NCBI GenBank assembly: GCA_040877875.1
Contig: JBBDNC010000023.1
Span: 1 to 37,954 of the forward strand
DNA from: JBBDNC01 sp040877875
GTDB lineage: Bacteria > Bacteroidota > Rhodothermia > Balneolales > Balneolaceae
Direction of reading: 5' to 3'
Length of the DNA: 37,954 nt
Made by a program: the position numbers and the translations under genes. Numbering within the stretch: position 1 is the stretch's first letter; every line of letters begins with the position of its first letter. Below the pieces are notes generated by a model that saw only the letters and a list, made by a program, of their open reading frames with translations, was not told the DNA's origin and made no database searches. Positions 16,880-26,059 of this stretch are shown piece by piece.

Positions 16880-17725
16880 ATGCAGTCAGGCCGATTTGAA
16901 ATCGAACAATTAAGTGAAGGCTTTTTTGAGATCTTCCAGGACGGAACTCTCCAAAAAATGAAGCCGGAGCGGCTTGACAAAATCCGGGATGATTCTTCTC
17001 TTGGAAAACACTCTTCTCCTATAGGAATTGATCCGGTATACATTACCGACGGAGAGGTTCATATCCTGCTGGATGCAGGGCTCGGATGGGGCCTGGATCA
17101 CCGGAGCCGGTACAAGAACACATCCAATACCCTCACCAACCTGGAAATTTTCGGTGTCAAACCTGAACAAATTCAATTCGTGGTACTCTCCCACCTGCAC
17201 TACGACCACGCAGCGGGTTCTACACGTGTGAACGAGCACTTTAAGACTGAACCGGTCTTTCCCAATGCCCGGTATATCCTGCAAAGCAAGGAGTGGGAAG
17301 CAGCTTTCGAGAATCATGATAAACCGCATACAGGACCGGGAGCCGGGTATCGAATGGATGAATTATACAAGCTTGCGGCGGAAGACAGATTCCATTTTAT
17401 TGATGATGAGTTTTATGAACTGATCCCCGGGATCGACCTGATCCGCAGCGGGGGACATACGCCGGGCCATCAGATTGTACGCATAAACGGCGGGGAAGGA
17501 ACGGCTTATTATATGGGAGACCTGATTCCCACTGAATATCATCTAAACCATTACGCCATGAAGCAACTCGATCAGGATCCTCTTCAATCAAAAAAATTCA
17601 AGATCTTGCTATTGAGAGAGGCTTTTAACAGTGGCTCGTATTTATATTTCTATCATTCGCTGTTTAAAAAATCAGGCAAACTGGCCAGAGACGAAGACAA
17701 GAAATACGTCCTCCTTGAAGAATGA
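16880..17725 (+). CDS. Metallo-beta-lactamase-fold hydrolase
   Basis: 281 aa, no signal peptide, so probably cytoplasmic. The metal-binding signature is complete: LSHLHYDHAAG gives H105, H107, D109 and H110; GGHTPGH supplies the next histidine; and YYMGDLIPTEYHL supplies the bridging Asp. The layout resembles AttM/AiiA-like lactonases and uncharacterised MBL hydrolases, so an acyl-homoserine-lactone or other ester/lactone substrate is possible but not shown. It is cotranscribed with sppA (7-base gap) and converges on rho with only 21 bases between stops. Confidence 0.85.
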   Translation: MQSGRFEIEQLSEGFFEIFQDGTLQKMKPERLDKIRDDSSLGKHSSPIGIDPVYITDGEVHILLDAGLGWGLDHRSRYKNTSNTLTNLEIFGVKPEQIQFVVLSHLHYDHAAGSTRVNEHFKTEPVFPNARYILQSKEWEAAFENHDKPHTGPGAGYRMDELYKLAAEDRFHFIDDEFYELIPGIDLIRSGGHTPGHQIVRINGGEGTAYYMGDLIPTEYHLNHYAMKQLDQDPLQSKKFKILLLREAFNSGSYLYFYHSLFKKSGKLARDEDKKYVLLEE

Positions 17726-17746
17726 AAATCAGTGTGTCACTTTAAT

Positions 17747-19258
17747 TTATTTATTCATCGAGAGGAGGAATTCTTCGTTATCCCGTGTGCCTTTCATCTT
17801 GTCGAGCAGAAATTCCATGGCTTCAAAGGCATTCATACTGTTCAGGTAACGACGAAGGAGTACTACTTTTTCGCGTTCCGCATCCGGAACCAAAAGTTCT
17901 TCCCGCCGGGTGCCGCTTTTAAAGATATCAATGGCCGGAAAGATACGGCGGTCGGACAATTTTCTCTCCAGTACAATCTCCATATTCCCCGTCCCCTTAA
18001 ACTCTTCGAAAATCACATCATCCATCCTGGATCCGGTTTCAACGAGAGCCGTTGCAAGAATGGTCAGGCTCCCTCCCTCTTCGATATTCCGGGCAGAGGT
18101 GAATAACTGCCGTGGAGCTTTCAGTGCCTCCGAGTCGACCCCTCCGGTCATCGTACGGCCTGAATTGCTGGCACAGATGTTATAGGCCCTGGCCAGACGT
18201 GTAATCGAATCCATCAGAAGCAATACGTCATGTCCGCTTTCAACCAGGCGTTTTGACTTTTCAAATACAATCTCAGACAACCCGATATGATTTTCCGGCC
18301 GTTCATCAAAGGTCGATGCCACCACTTCGGCGTTTTTCACCGTACGCTCCATTTCGGTCACTTCTTCGGGACGTTCGTCAATCAGGAGAATAATAATCTG
18401 GGTTTCCGGATTTTTAGCCGATATGGCATTGGCAATATTCCGAAGGATCGTCGTCTTGCCGGTTTTGGGCTGGGCCACGATCAACCCTCTCTGGCCTTTA
18501 CCCAGAGGGGCAAACATATTGATAATCCGCGTGGTATATTCATTCGGAAGGTATTCCAGTTGAAACCGTTCGTTGGGATAAATCGGAAGCAGATCTTCAA
18601 AGTCCTCACGGTTATCCATATCCCGTGGAATCTTGCCATTGACCCCTTCAACCCGAAGAAGCGCAAAATAACGCTCTCCAACTTTCGGGGGACGAATGAT
18701 ACCGATTACGCAGTCTCCCTGTTTTAGGCGGAAACGCTTGATTTGCGAGGGCGATACATAGATATCGTCCGGGCTGGCTTTATAATTGTAATTTACCGAA
18801 CGCAGAAAACCGTATCCGTCCGGCAGGATTTCCAACGTACCCTCATTCAGTAAAAATTTACCCAGATCCGGACGGATGTCATTCAAGCGGTCTTCAAGGT
18901 TATCCGCGTCCGACTCCGGTAAAACATTACTGACATGCTTTTTATTTTTCTTGTACTGATCGCGGGGCTTACCCTGTCGGTTTTTGTCTTTCCGGCTTCC
19001 AGAGCGGCCTGACTGATCGTACGATTGAATATGATTCTGCTTGCCGTACTGTTTACTGGGAGGAGAAACGGAGGGCTTCCGGTTTTTTTCAATTTCTTCA
19101 GCAGCAGCCCGGATACGATCGATTAAAATCTGTTTTCGAACTCCTGTGACGCCCTTCATATTTAATGTTCTGGCGATCTCTCTCAGTTCTTGTACAGTCT
19201 TCTGGTACAGAGAGTCCAGGTCAATATTGGATAGTATATCGGTGTGAGTCTCCGACAT
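17747..19258 (-). CDS. rho: Transcription termination factor Rho
   Basis: 503 aa, longer than the 419 of E. coli. The N-terminal Rho_N helical domain (about 14-55) is followed by a basic, low-complexity linker (about 58-112, rich in K, R, Q, S). Then comes the cold-shock-like RNA-binding domain (ILPDGYGFLRS...DIYVSPSQIKRF) and the RecA-type ATPase with Walker A AQPKTGKTT (262-270), Walker B VLLLMDSITRLARAYN and the Q/R-loop region GRTMTGGVDSEAL. Long charged insertions are known in Rho from Bacteroidota and Actinobacteria and may aid RNA binding. The upstream gap carries a lone MITE end. Confidence 0.96.
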   Translation of the reverse strand: MSETHTDILSNIDLDSLYQKTVQELREIARTLNMKGVTGVRKQILIDRIRAAAEEIEKNRKPSVSPPSKQYGKQNHIQSYDQSGRSGSRKDKNRQGKPRDQYKKNKKHVSNVLPESDADNLEDRLNDIRPDLGKFLLNEGTLEILPDGYGFLRSVNYNYKASPDDIYVSPSQIKRFRLKQGDCVIGIIRPPKVGERYFALLRVEGVNGKIPRDMDNREDFEDLLPIYPNERFQLEYLPNEYTTRIINMFAPLGKGQRGLIVAQPKTGKTTILRNIANAISAKNPETQIIILLIDERPEEVTEMERTVKNAEVVASTFDERPENHIGLSEIVFEKSKRLVESGHDVLLLMDSITRLARAYNICASNSGRTMTGGVDSEALKAPRQLFTSARNIEEGGSLTILATALVETGSRMDDVIFEEFKGTGNMEIVLERKLSDRRIFPAIDIFKSGTRREELLVPDAEREKVVLLRRYLNSMNAFEAMEFLLDKMKGTRDNEEFLLSMNK

Positions 19259-19359
19259 AATGAATCGGTGCTATATATTAATTGGAGTGAATGATTTCTT
19301 AACTGGAGGTTTTAAACTCCCTCAGGCCTTCATTTTATATCCCGACTGCTGCCGGGGCT

Positions 19360-19375
19360 GGTTTTGCAAAGCCTT
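19360..19375 (-). repeat. Solo terminal end of the MITE-like element
   Basis: Read on the minus strand the 16 bases AAGGCTTTGCAAAACC are identical to the first 16 bases of MITE copy 3 (37841-37856). No internal element sequence or second end adjoins it, so it is an isolated end, perhaps a deletion remnant, about 100 bases upstream of rho. Confidence 0.45.
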
Positions 19376-19454
19376 TCAATACTGGGAATGAGTGCAAACT
19401 AAGATAAGATTTACACTAAAATGAAAAAGTAAGCGGCCAAACGCGGAGTAAAAA

Positions 19455-20747
19455 CTAATCTTCAGAAGGTGTAAGGCTTGCCATCCATTTCTTTATTTCA
19501 GAATAAAAGTAAAAACTTCCGGTAAAAATTACTAATTCCGTTTTCAACTGGTCCAAAACAGTCAGGACCTCCTTCTCTTCGCTTGAAAAACATCGGACGG
19601 AAGGAATTTCTGCCCGAATCTGGCTGCAGGGAGCGCTCCTCGGTAAATTCATGTCTATATAATAAACCGTCGAAAAATCACTTAATTGCCGTAAAACTTC
19701 AGGTTTTGCCTTATCCTTCATCATGGATAAGAAAAGAATCGGAGGTCGGTCCGCTGAAAAACCGTTCAGGTGATCCAACAGAGACTTGATCGCTTCTGCA
19801 TTATGAGCTCCGTCAAAATACCACTCGAGAGAATCATCCAACTGTTGAAAATGCGCGTGTTCCCGGAATCGTTCGTCAACTTTTTCAATTCCGGTACAAA
19901 AATCAGCACTGTTGACTCTCAGCTCCTCTTGCAATTGATCGGTCACCGCCCGGCAGACAGCAATATTTACAGCGTCTATCTTTTTTCTCTTTCCTAAAGG
20001 TATAGTAACGGTTTTATCACCCTCTTTCAATTCAAATATGGAATTAGCCGGAAGAACTGAATGTCTGCAGGTGCGAATCAACCTGGAGTGGTTTTTTTCT
20101 GCCATCTCAACAATCACTTCTTCTGCCTCCGGTGGCAGACACCCGATAATGACCGGCCGGTTCGGTTTGATGATTCCTCCCTTTTCCCTGGCGATCTCCC
20201 GCAGGGTTTCACCGAGAAAATCCGTGTGATCCAATCCGACTGAGGTAATCACACAGGCAGCCGGATCCAACACATTTGTCGCATCCAGCCTCCCCCCCAT
20301 CCCGGTTTCGATGAGTGCAATATCAACCTTCTCCTTTTCCAAATACCAGAACCCAAGACAGGTACTCAATTCAAAGTAGGTTAACGGAATCTGACGGAGT
20401 GTTGTTTCAAACTGCTGAAAGAATTGAAGTATGGCTTCGTCCGGTATCATGGACGCATTGATTCTGATCCGTTCGTTAAACCGGTTCAGGTGGGGAGAAG
20501 TATACAACCCCGCTTTAAAACCGGCTTGTTGGTAGACTGAAGCGAGCATCTGACACGTCGTTCCCTTTCCATTGGTCCCCGCTACATGAACAGCCCTGAG
20601 TTTCTTTTGCGGATCGTCCATCGCCGCACAAAATGCTTTCACCGAATCCAGAGAGTAATGAACGGCCGCCCCACCCTTCTGAGAAAATTTCGGCATCTCA
20701 TCCAGATAATGCCAAACATCGTCGAATGTGGAAAAGAGAGTGGGCAT
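19455..20747 (-). CDS. folC: Bifunctional folylpolyglutamate/dihydrofolate synthase
   Basis: 430 aa Mur-ligase-type ATP enzyme that joins glutamate to dihydropteroate and folates. The P-loop is GTNGKGTT (57-64), followed by GLYTSPHLNRFNERIRIN, ALIETGMGGRLDATNVL and TSVGLDHTDFLG, all FolC signatures. YFDGAHNAEAI marks the C-terminal domain. The ATG overlaps the pabC stop in TGATG, so translation is probably coupled. The gene order pabC-folC places two folate genes together. Confidence 0.95.
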   Translation of the reverse strand: MPTLFSTFDDVWHYLDEMPKFSQKGGAAVHYSLDSVKAFCAAMDDPQKKLRAVHVAGTNGKGTTCQMLASVYQQAGFKAGLYTSPHLNRFNERIRINASMIPDEAILQFFQQFETTLRQIPLTYFELSTCLGFWYLEKEKVDIALIETGMGGRLDATNVLDPAACVITSVGLDHTDFLGETLREIAREKGGIIKPNRPVIIGCLPPEAEEVIVEMAEKNHSRLIRTCRHSVLPANSIFELKEGDKTVTIPLGKRKKIDAVNIAVCRAVTDQLQEELRVNSADFCTGIEKVDERFREHAHFQQLDDSLEWYFDGAHNAEAIKSLLDHLNGFSADRPPILFLSMMKDKAKPEVLRQLSDFSTVYYIDMNLPRSAPCSQIRAEIPSVRCFSSEEKEVLTVLDQLKTELVIFTGSFYFYSEIKKWMASLTPSED

Positions 20748-21628
20748 CAGTTTAGATTCATAATTTTATAATTTTCAAAGGCAGTAAAAAGAGCCTCGTA
20801 AAAAGGACCCGTTACCGGGTAGGGGGTTCCATTAATTGCGATGACCGGCTGGATCTCTTTGACCGAATTTGTGACCCAAACCTGCTCTGCCTGCTCCAAT
20901 ACTTCCGGTTTGAAAAAACCTGTTTCGAGTCTCCCGGCCCCCTTTAACGAATCCGAACCGGTAGAAAACAGTGAACATACGATTTCGCGAACGATTCCGG
21001 GAAGCAAATCACACTGTTCCGAAGGGGTATAGACCCCATTGCCTGATTTCCAGAAAATATTTGCAATCGCCGTTTCGGCAATATATCCGTCTACCGTCAG
21101 CATCAGGGCATCCACGGCCCCCTGTCTACGTGCCTCCTGCCATGCTTTCATATAGTGAAGGGTGTTACTGAGCTTCAGGTCCGACTGACGGCTTTGAGAG
21201 GGAACCACACGCGTCGGAACGGTGGACAGGGAGTACCCTTCAGGCTGTGGCTGAAGAAGGTCCGCAGTCATCACCCGGTATAACGAAGGATCGGGTTCAA
21301 GGCTATACCCGCTCCCGCGCCCAAGTGATCCGTGAATCCGTATTCTCGCATCCGCTTCGGACCATCCATTTCTCTCCAGCAGCTCAACAATTACCGGCCG
21401 AACTTCGTGTACAGCCAGATGCTTCGATCGGGAAAACCCCAAATAAGTCAACCCCCGGTTAAATCTTTCAATATGGTCATCAAGGTGTAAAAATCGTCCG
21501 CCGTAAGAACGAAATGTCTCAAAACAGCCGGCACCATACAGCAACCCTTTGGTTTCGGCAGGAAGTACGGCATCAGAATCCCGCATCCATTCCCCGTTTA
21601 CCCAGATCCAGCGTTCATTTTTACTCAT
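20747..21628 (-). CDS. pabC: Class IV aminotransferase, probable 4-amino-4-deoxychorismate lyase
   Basis: 293 aa PLP fold-type IV enzyme. The N-terminal WVNGEWM...GLLYGAGCFETF and HLDDHIERF motifs, a PLP lysine likely at K152 (SDLKLSNTLHYMKA) and GYIAETAIANIFW are typical of the family. PabC releases p-aminobenzoate from aminodeoxychorismate. Sequence alone does not fully separate PabC from branched-chain or D-amino-acid aminotransferases; the overlapping folC gene favours PabC. The stop overlaps the folC ATG by one base, and the start overlaps the end of the upstream thioredoxin-like gene by 8 bases. Confidence 0.82.
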   Translation of the reverse strand: MSKNERWIWVNGEWMRDSDAVLPAETKGLLYGAGCFETFRSYGGRFLHLDDHIERFNRGLTYLGFSRSKHLAVHEVRPVIVELLERNGWSEADARIRIHGSLGRGSGYSLEPDPSLYRVMTADLLQPQPEGYSLSTVPTRVVPSQSRQSDLKLSNTLHYMKAWQEARRQGAVDALMLTVDGYIAETAIANIFWKSGNGVYTPSEQCDLLPGIVREIVCSLFSTGSDSLKGAGRLETGFFKPEVLEQAEQVWVTNSVKEIQPVIAINGTPYPVTGPFYEALFTAFENYKIMNLN

Positions 21629-22154
21629 TTTTTACAAGAGCTTCAATATTTAAATTTAATTGTTCCGGATCATTACCGACCTGAAGATCAACATACGTAC
21701 CGGAACGGTCGATAAAAATGAGGGATGGGATTCCCGGAACCTGCATCTGATGATAAAATTCGGTGCCTTCCACATAGATAAACGGGTAGCCATGGCGGTG
21801 GATATAGTCAAGGACAAGCTCTTCATCATCCCTGACAGAAGCCGCGAGAATTTTCAAGCCGGAATAATTACCGGCGGCCTCGGCAAGTGTGGTATGAACG
21901 TCCCGGGATTTGTCAGACCAGGTGGACCAAAAGTCAATAATGAGGGGAGCCCCCTGAAAATCATGTACCCGCACACTGTCCGAATCGGCAACGTATGACA
22001 ATGAGAGTGAATGCAGATCAAAACTCTCAATATTTTCGCGAAATGTATCCTCCTGCTTCTGATGATATCGAATCGTGCCATACAGGATAACAGCAATCGT
22101 AACCGTGGCACAACAAGCTAAAAACAGATTAAAATATTTGGGGTCAAGCCTCAT
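21621..22154 (-). CDS. Membrane-anchored TlpA-like thioredoxin-fold protein lacking the active-site cysteines
   Basis: 177 aa. One N-terminal membrane anchor (about 8-26) would place a thioredoxin fold in the periplasm. The strand-helix segment DFWSTWSDKS corresponds to the usual FWATWCPPC, but both cysteines are serine (S80 and S83). The cis-proline region VPGIPSLIFID (P143) is kept. The protein therefore cannot do thiol-disulfide exchange by the normal mechanism and may act as a binding or scaffold protein. Cys14 and Cys15 lie inside the anchor. It overlaps pabC by 8 bases and so is probably coexpressed with the folate genes. Confidence 0.8.
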   Translation of the reverse strand: MRLDPKYFNLFLACCATVTIAVILYGTIRYHQKQEDTFRENIESFDLHSLSLSYVADSDSVRVHDFQGAPLIIDFWSTWSDKSRDVHTTLAEAAGNYSGLKILAASVRDDEELVLDYIHRHGYPFIYVEGTEFYHQMQVPGIPSLIFIDRSGTYVDLQVGNDPEQLNLNIEALVKNE

Positions 22155-22262
22155 GTTCTACGATATCGAGTTTTTGCTTTTTTAGAGCCCGGCTGAAAGA
22201 AAAAGTGTTGAAGGATTGTCGGGTATCAAGAAAAGATCCCGCCTTTTGACGGAAATACTTCT

Positions 22263-23498
22263 TCATTCCTGATTTGCGACTGTTTTCTCTCCATAGGTAT
22301 TCACAACGTAATTATCCAGAATTTTTCTAAATTCCTTTCCTATATGATCTCCTCTCAATGTTTTATAGTGTTCACCATCTACGTAGACCGGGGCCACCGG
22401 GTCTTCGAAAGTACCCGGGAGAGAGATTCCGATATTCGCATTGCGGGACTCTCCCGGGCCATTCACCACACACCCCATAACGGCTACATCCATCTCCTCG
22501 ACACCGGGATAGATGTCCCGCCAGACCGGCATCTGTTTCACTACATACTGTTGAATTTCATCCGCAAGTTCCTGGAAATACGTACTTTGTGTTCGCCCGC
22601 ACCCGGGGCATGAAGTGACCTGTGGAGTAAAACTCCGGATCCCGAGCGACTGAAGGATTTGCTGACAGACGCGTACTTCCTCAGCCCGGTCTGCTCCCGG
22701 CATGGGGGTAAGGGACACCCTGATGGTGTCGCCGATTCCTTGTTGAAGCAATACGGACAGGGCCGTCGTACTTGCGACGATTCCTTTCATCCCCATCCCG
22801 GCTTCGGTCAGGCCCAGATGCAAGGGATAAGGGAGGAGTTCCGCAATTCGTTGATAGACATTTATCAGATCCTGAACACCGGACATCTTGCAACTGATGA
22901 TGATTTTATCAGAAGGAAGGCCAACTTCCTCAGCCAGCTCCGACGACCGCCTGGCACTTTCGACCATCGTATCAAGCATAACTTCCCGGGATGATTTAGG
23001 CTGTTCCAATTCGTTATTCTCGTCCATTCGCTCGGCGAGAAGTTGTTGGTCGAGTGAGCCCCAGTTCACGCCGATCCGCACAGGCTTGTCATGAATGATC
23101 GCCTGTTCAATAATCGTACAGAAATTTTTATCCCTTCCTTTGGTTCCCGTATTTCCCGGATTGATCCGGAATTTATCCAGTGCCGCCGCCATATCCGGAT
23201 ACCCCGGGAGCAGTTTGTGGCCATTGTAGTGAAAGTCTCCGATTACCGGTACGGTCAGGCCGCGGCTGAGCAGTTTTTCCTTGATATGGGGAACCGCTTT
23301 GGCAGCATCGTCATGGTTCACAGTTATCCGAACGAGTTCGGAGCCAGCCTGGTAAAGATGTTCGATTTGATCGACGGTCGAATTGACATCTGAAGTATCA
23401 GTATTGGTCATCGACTGTACGACAATGGGGGCATTTCCCCCGATGGGAACATCTCCCACCTTGACCTGAATAGAATCTCTTCGATTAATGGGATTCAT
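22263..23498 (-). CDS. ispG: 4-hydroxy-3-methylbut-2-enyl-diphosphate synthase (flavodoxin/ferredoxin-dependent)
   Basis: 411 aa from the ATG at 23498. An in-frame TTG at 23513 would add five residues and overlap the upstream stop as TTGA; the ATG is preferred because it reaches the conserved start (NRRDSIQVKVG). IspG is the penultimate MEP-pathway enzyme and carries a 4Fe-4S cluster. Its ligands are visible as C297 and C300 in SCPGCGRT and C343 in MGCVVNGPGE, with the following Glu. PIVVQSMTNTDT is the N-terminal signature. It lacks the large insert found in Chlamydia and plant enzymes. It follows the rhomboid gene with 11 bases between stop and ATG. Confidence 0.95.
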   Translation of the reverse strand: MNPINRRDSIQVKVGDVPIGGNAPIVVQSMTNTDTSDVNSTVDQIEHLYQAGSELVRITVNHDDAAKAVPHIKEKLLSRGLTVPVIGDFHYNGHKLLPGYPDMAAALDKFRINPGNTGTKGRDKNFCTIIEQAIIHDKPVRIGVNWGSLDQQLLAERMDENNELEQPKSSREVMLDTMVESARRSSELAEEVGLPSDKIIISCKMSGVQDLINVYQRIAELLPYPLHLGLTEAGMGMKGIVASTTALSVLLQQGIGDTIRVSLTPMPGADRAEEVRVCQQILQSLGIRSFTPQVTSCPGCGRTQSTYFQELADEIQQYVVKQMPVWRDIYPGVEEMDVAVMGCVVNGPGESRNANIGISLPGTFEDPVAPVYVDGEHYKTLRGDHIGKEFRKILDNYVVNTYGEKTVANQE

Positions 23499-23509
23499 AA
23501 GTTTTTGGC

Positions 23510-24349
23510 TCAATTTCGTTTACTCAGTTCAAAAAGTTTTTTCTTCTCTTCAGAAGTCAGGCTGTCATATCCATTTTTGGAGATTTTCTCCAGAATCTCA
23601 TCCAGTTCATCAGAATCAGACTCCTCCATGATTTCAACGTCACTCACCGAGTACATGTTTTTGTTTCTTTTTCGTTTTTTCGGTGATTTCTTTACAAAAT
23701 TTTCAGCCGGCCGAATCACCGAACTCAAATCATATCCGGCATAATGAGCCTTGATCAACAAATAACCGACACCCGCTCCGCCCAGGTGGACAATCCGGGC
23801 CACATTGTCACCGCTGCCAAGGAACAACACATCAAACGCAATCAGGCCGGCAACCAGAAAACGGGCTTCAATAGGAGGCAACAGAAAAAGCATAATCGGA
23901 GTTCTCGGAAACATAACGGCAAAGACCACCATAATGCCGAACACCGCACCGGATGCACCGATCACAAAATTAATTCCGAAAAATACGGAGAGCACCACAT
24001 CCAGTAAGGCTCCGCCGATCCCCGAACCAAAGTACAGGACTGCAAACGTCCTGGGGCCCAGGGTCTCCTCGACTGCGCGCCCCATCCACCAGAGCCACAA
24101 CATGTTAAACAAGAGGTGAAACCCGCTTCCATGTAAAAACATATAGGTGACAAACCTCCAGGGCTGGAATAATGCCACCATCAGATCCGGATCAAAGGCG
24201 AAAAAACGAATCAAAAAATTATTCAACCCACTTCCGCCCAGGGCCTGTAAGAAAAAGACTCCCACATTAATTGTAATAATCCACCGAATCGTAGTGGGGA
24301 TGCGCCTGTAACCGCGCATAAAAGCTTCACGAAAAGAATCCTGATGCAT
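23510..24349 (-). CDS. Rhomboid intramembrane serine protease with acidic C-terminal tail
   Basis: 279 aa. Rhomboid core with about six membrane helices. HLLFNMLWLWWMG matches the HxxxN region, the nucleophile is S133 in GASGAVFG, and the catalytic histidine is H188 in VHLGGAGVGYLL. After the core a charged tail (about 210-279) contains a K/R-rich stretch, an acidic patch and a conserved-looking end, EKISKNGYDSLTSEEKKKLF, as seen in Bacteroidota rhomboids. The substrate is unknown. It lies directly after a second rhomboid gene and before ispG. Confidence 0.92.
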   Translation of the reverse strand: MHQDSFREAFMRGYRRIPTTIRWIITINVGVFFLQALGGSGLNNFLIRFFAFDPDLMVALFQPWRFVTYMFLHGSGFHLLFNMLWLWWMGRAVEETLGPRTFAVLYFGSGIGGALLDVVLSVFFGINFVIGASGAVFGIMVVFAVMFPRTPIMLFLLPPIEARFLVAGLIAFDVLFLGSGDNVARIVHLGGAGVGYLLIKAHYAGYDLSSVIRPAENFVKKSPKKRKRNKNMYSVSDVEIMEESDSDELDEILEKISKNGYDSLTSEEKKKLFELSKRN

Positions 24350-24355
24350 CTCTGT

Positions 24356-24376
24356 CAGTTATCAGTTATCAGTTAA
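24356..24376. repeat. Three heptad units CAGTTAT/CAGTTAT/CAGTTAA
   Basis: Short tandem heptads lie in the 63-bp gap between the two rhomboid genes. They share the CAGT core and the 7-bp period with the arrays near 33366-33480. Confidence 0.6.
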
Positions 24377-24412
24377 ACGCACATTGAACCTTACACTATG
24401 CACACATGTCCA

Positions 24413-25042
24413 TTAATAATACTCTTCCTCTCCTTTCATTCCCCAGTAACGGATCAGCAGGTAGCCGACAACCATTCCCCCCAGGTGGGCAAAATGAGCG
24501 ATACCACTCCGGGTTCCGGTTACACCGTAAAAGAGTTCGATTGCACCGAAAATGGCGACGAAATATTTTGCCTTGATGGGGACTGGCGGGATCAAAAGCA
24601 TGATATAGCGATCGGGAAACATCATTCCAAAGGCCAGGAGAATTCCAAATACAGCGCCGGATGCCCCGATGGTCGGGGCTCCACCTCCCCCGATAACCAT
24701 GTGCAAGACGGCCGCTCCGATCCCGGTTAAGAAGTAGTAGATCGTAAACCGTTTGGTTCCCCAGAAGTTTTCAATAGACTGGCCAAAGATCCACAGCGCA
24801 AACAGGTTAAAGAAGATATGGCCGAGTCCACCGTGAAGAAACATATAGGTAATAAGCTGCCACGGTTCAAAATACTGGCTTTCGACCGGCCAGAGAGCTC
24901 CATAGCGAAACAGGTAATCACCGATCCCCGGCGTGAATAGTGCAATAAAAAAAATGACATTGATCACAAGCAGATGTTTTACTGCCGGCGGAAAGATGGA
25001 AAATTTAGTGTTCGGAGAGTAATTAGACTGATAATAATTCAA
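24413..25042 (-). CDS. Rhomboid intramembrane serine protease
   Basis: 209 aa, compact six-helix rhomboid without extra domains. It has YMFLHGGLGHIFFNLFALW (HxxxN region), nucleophile S128 in GASGAVFG and catalytic His in AHFAHLGGMVVGY (H186). The reading frame opens with TTG at 25042 and no suitable ATG lies near, so the start is probably TTG; the exact N-terminus is uncertain. It precedes another rhomboid gene by 63 bases, and the pair probably arose by duplication. Confidence 0.92.
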   Translation of the reverse strand: MNYYQSNYSPNTKFSIFPPAVKHLLVINVIFFIALFTPGIGDYLFRYGALWPVESQYFEPWQLITYMFLHGGLGHIFFNLFALWIFGQSIENFWGTKRFTIYYFLTGIGAAVLHMVIGGGGAPTIGASGAVFGILLAFGMMFPDRYIMLLIPPVPIKAKYFVAIFGAIELFYGVTGTRSGIAHFAHLGGMVVGYLLIRYWGMKGEEEYY

Positions 25043-25151
25043 AGACGATTCCGATTTGTTCAGATTTTATGATCGGTTAAATATACGGGGATTCTATTAA
25101 AATTATGTACTGAACACAGGTTTAGTAGAGAGGGCAAATAAAAAAGTCAAT

Positions 25152-25883
25152 TTAACCTGCTGAAGGAGCAATCAGGGCAGGATTCTGTACCCTGTCGTCA
25201 CTTTCAATCACCCCGTCTCGCAGGCGAATGACCCGCCGGGCATGTTCGGCAATTTCCTCTTCATGGGTTACCAGTAAAATCGTATTGCCTGCTTTATACA
25301 GCTCCTCAAACAAGTGCAGGATTTCCTGGCCGGTTTTACTGTCGAGATTTCCCGTCGGTTCATCGGCAAGCAGGATGGAGGGGTTGTTTACCAGGGCACG
25401 GGCAATTGCAACTCTTTGCCGCTGACCACCGGATAACTCATTCGGTTTATGGTCCAGCCGGTCACCCAGCCCAACCTTATTCAGGGTCTCCGTAGCACGG
25501 GCAATTCGCTCTTTCGACTTTATCCCGGCATAAATCAAAGGCAGTTCCACATTTGAGAGACAGTCGGTCCGCGGAAGCAGATTAAAAGTTTGAAATATAA
25601 AACCAATCTCCCGGTTTCGCACTTCAGCCAATTCACTGTCTTCAAGTTCACTCACGTTATTTCCGTTCAGGATGTACTCCCCTTCTGAAGGCGTATCCAG
25701 ACATCCGATCATATTCATCAGTGTCGATTTGCCGGAGCCGGAGGGGCCCATGATTGCGATATATTCATTTCGCTTCACGTCAAAACTTACACCGTTCAGG
25801 GCCCGGACTTCCGTATTTCCCATCTGATAGATGCGTTTCAGATCCCGTATTTGTATAACAGTTTCCTGGATGGTTGTTGTCAT
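25152..25883 (-). CDS. ABC transporter ATP-binding protein, MacB/LolD type
   Basis: 243 aa. Walker A GPSGSGKST (46-54), the Q-loop in FIFQTFNLLPR, signature LSGGQRQRVAIARAL (starting at 150) and Walker B LLADEPTGNLDS (starting at 171) are intact. The NLLPRTDCLSNVELPLIY segment is typical of the LolD/MacB/FtsE group, which work with FtsX-fold permeases. It is the last gene of a TolC-adaptor-ATPase run. No permease adjoins it, but two MacB-type permeases lie about 9 kb upstream on the same strand and are the likely partners. Confidence 0.95.
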   Translation of the reverse strand: MTTTIQETVIQIRDLKRIYQMGNTEVRALNGVSFDVKRNEYIAIMGPSGSGKSTLMNMIGCLDTPSEGEYILNGNNVSELEDSELAEVRNREIGFIFQTFNLLPRTDCLSNVELPLIYAGIKSKERIARATETLNKVGLGDRLDHKPNELSGGQRQRVAIARALVNNPSILLADEPTGNLDSKTGQEILHLFEELYKAGNTILLVTHEEEIAEHARRVIRLRDGVIESDDRVQNPALIAPSAG

Positions 25884-26059
25884 AATATTATTCGTTTATG
25901 CATTTGAATACTATATCTCCTACTGCAAACTTCCCCTCCGGTTACACGCTTCGAAAACCGGGTATTGGGAAACCCTAAGCAGCCGGGAATTTATGACCAA
26001 GTGCCAAAAACCCTTCGCCGCCCTCCCCGGTACGATCCGAATTTTTGTTATTTATAAAG

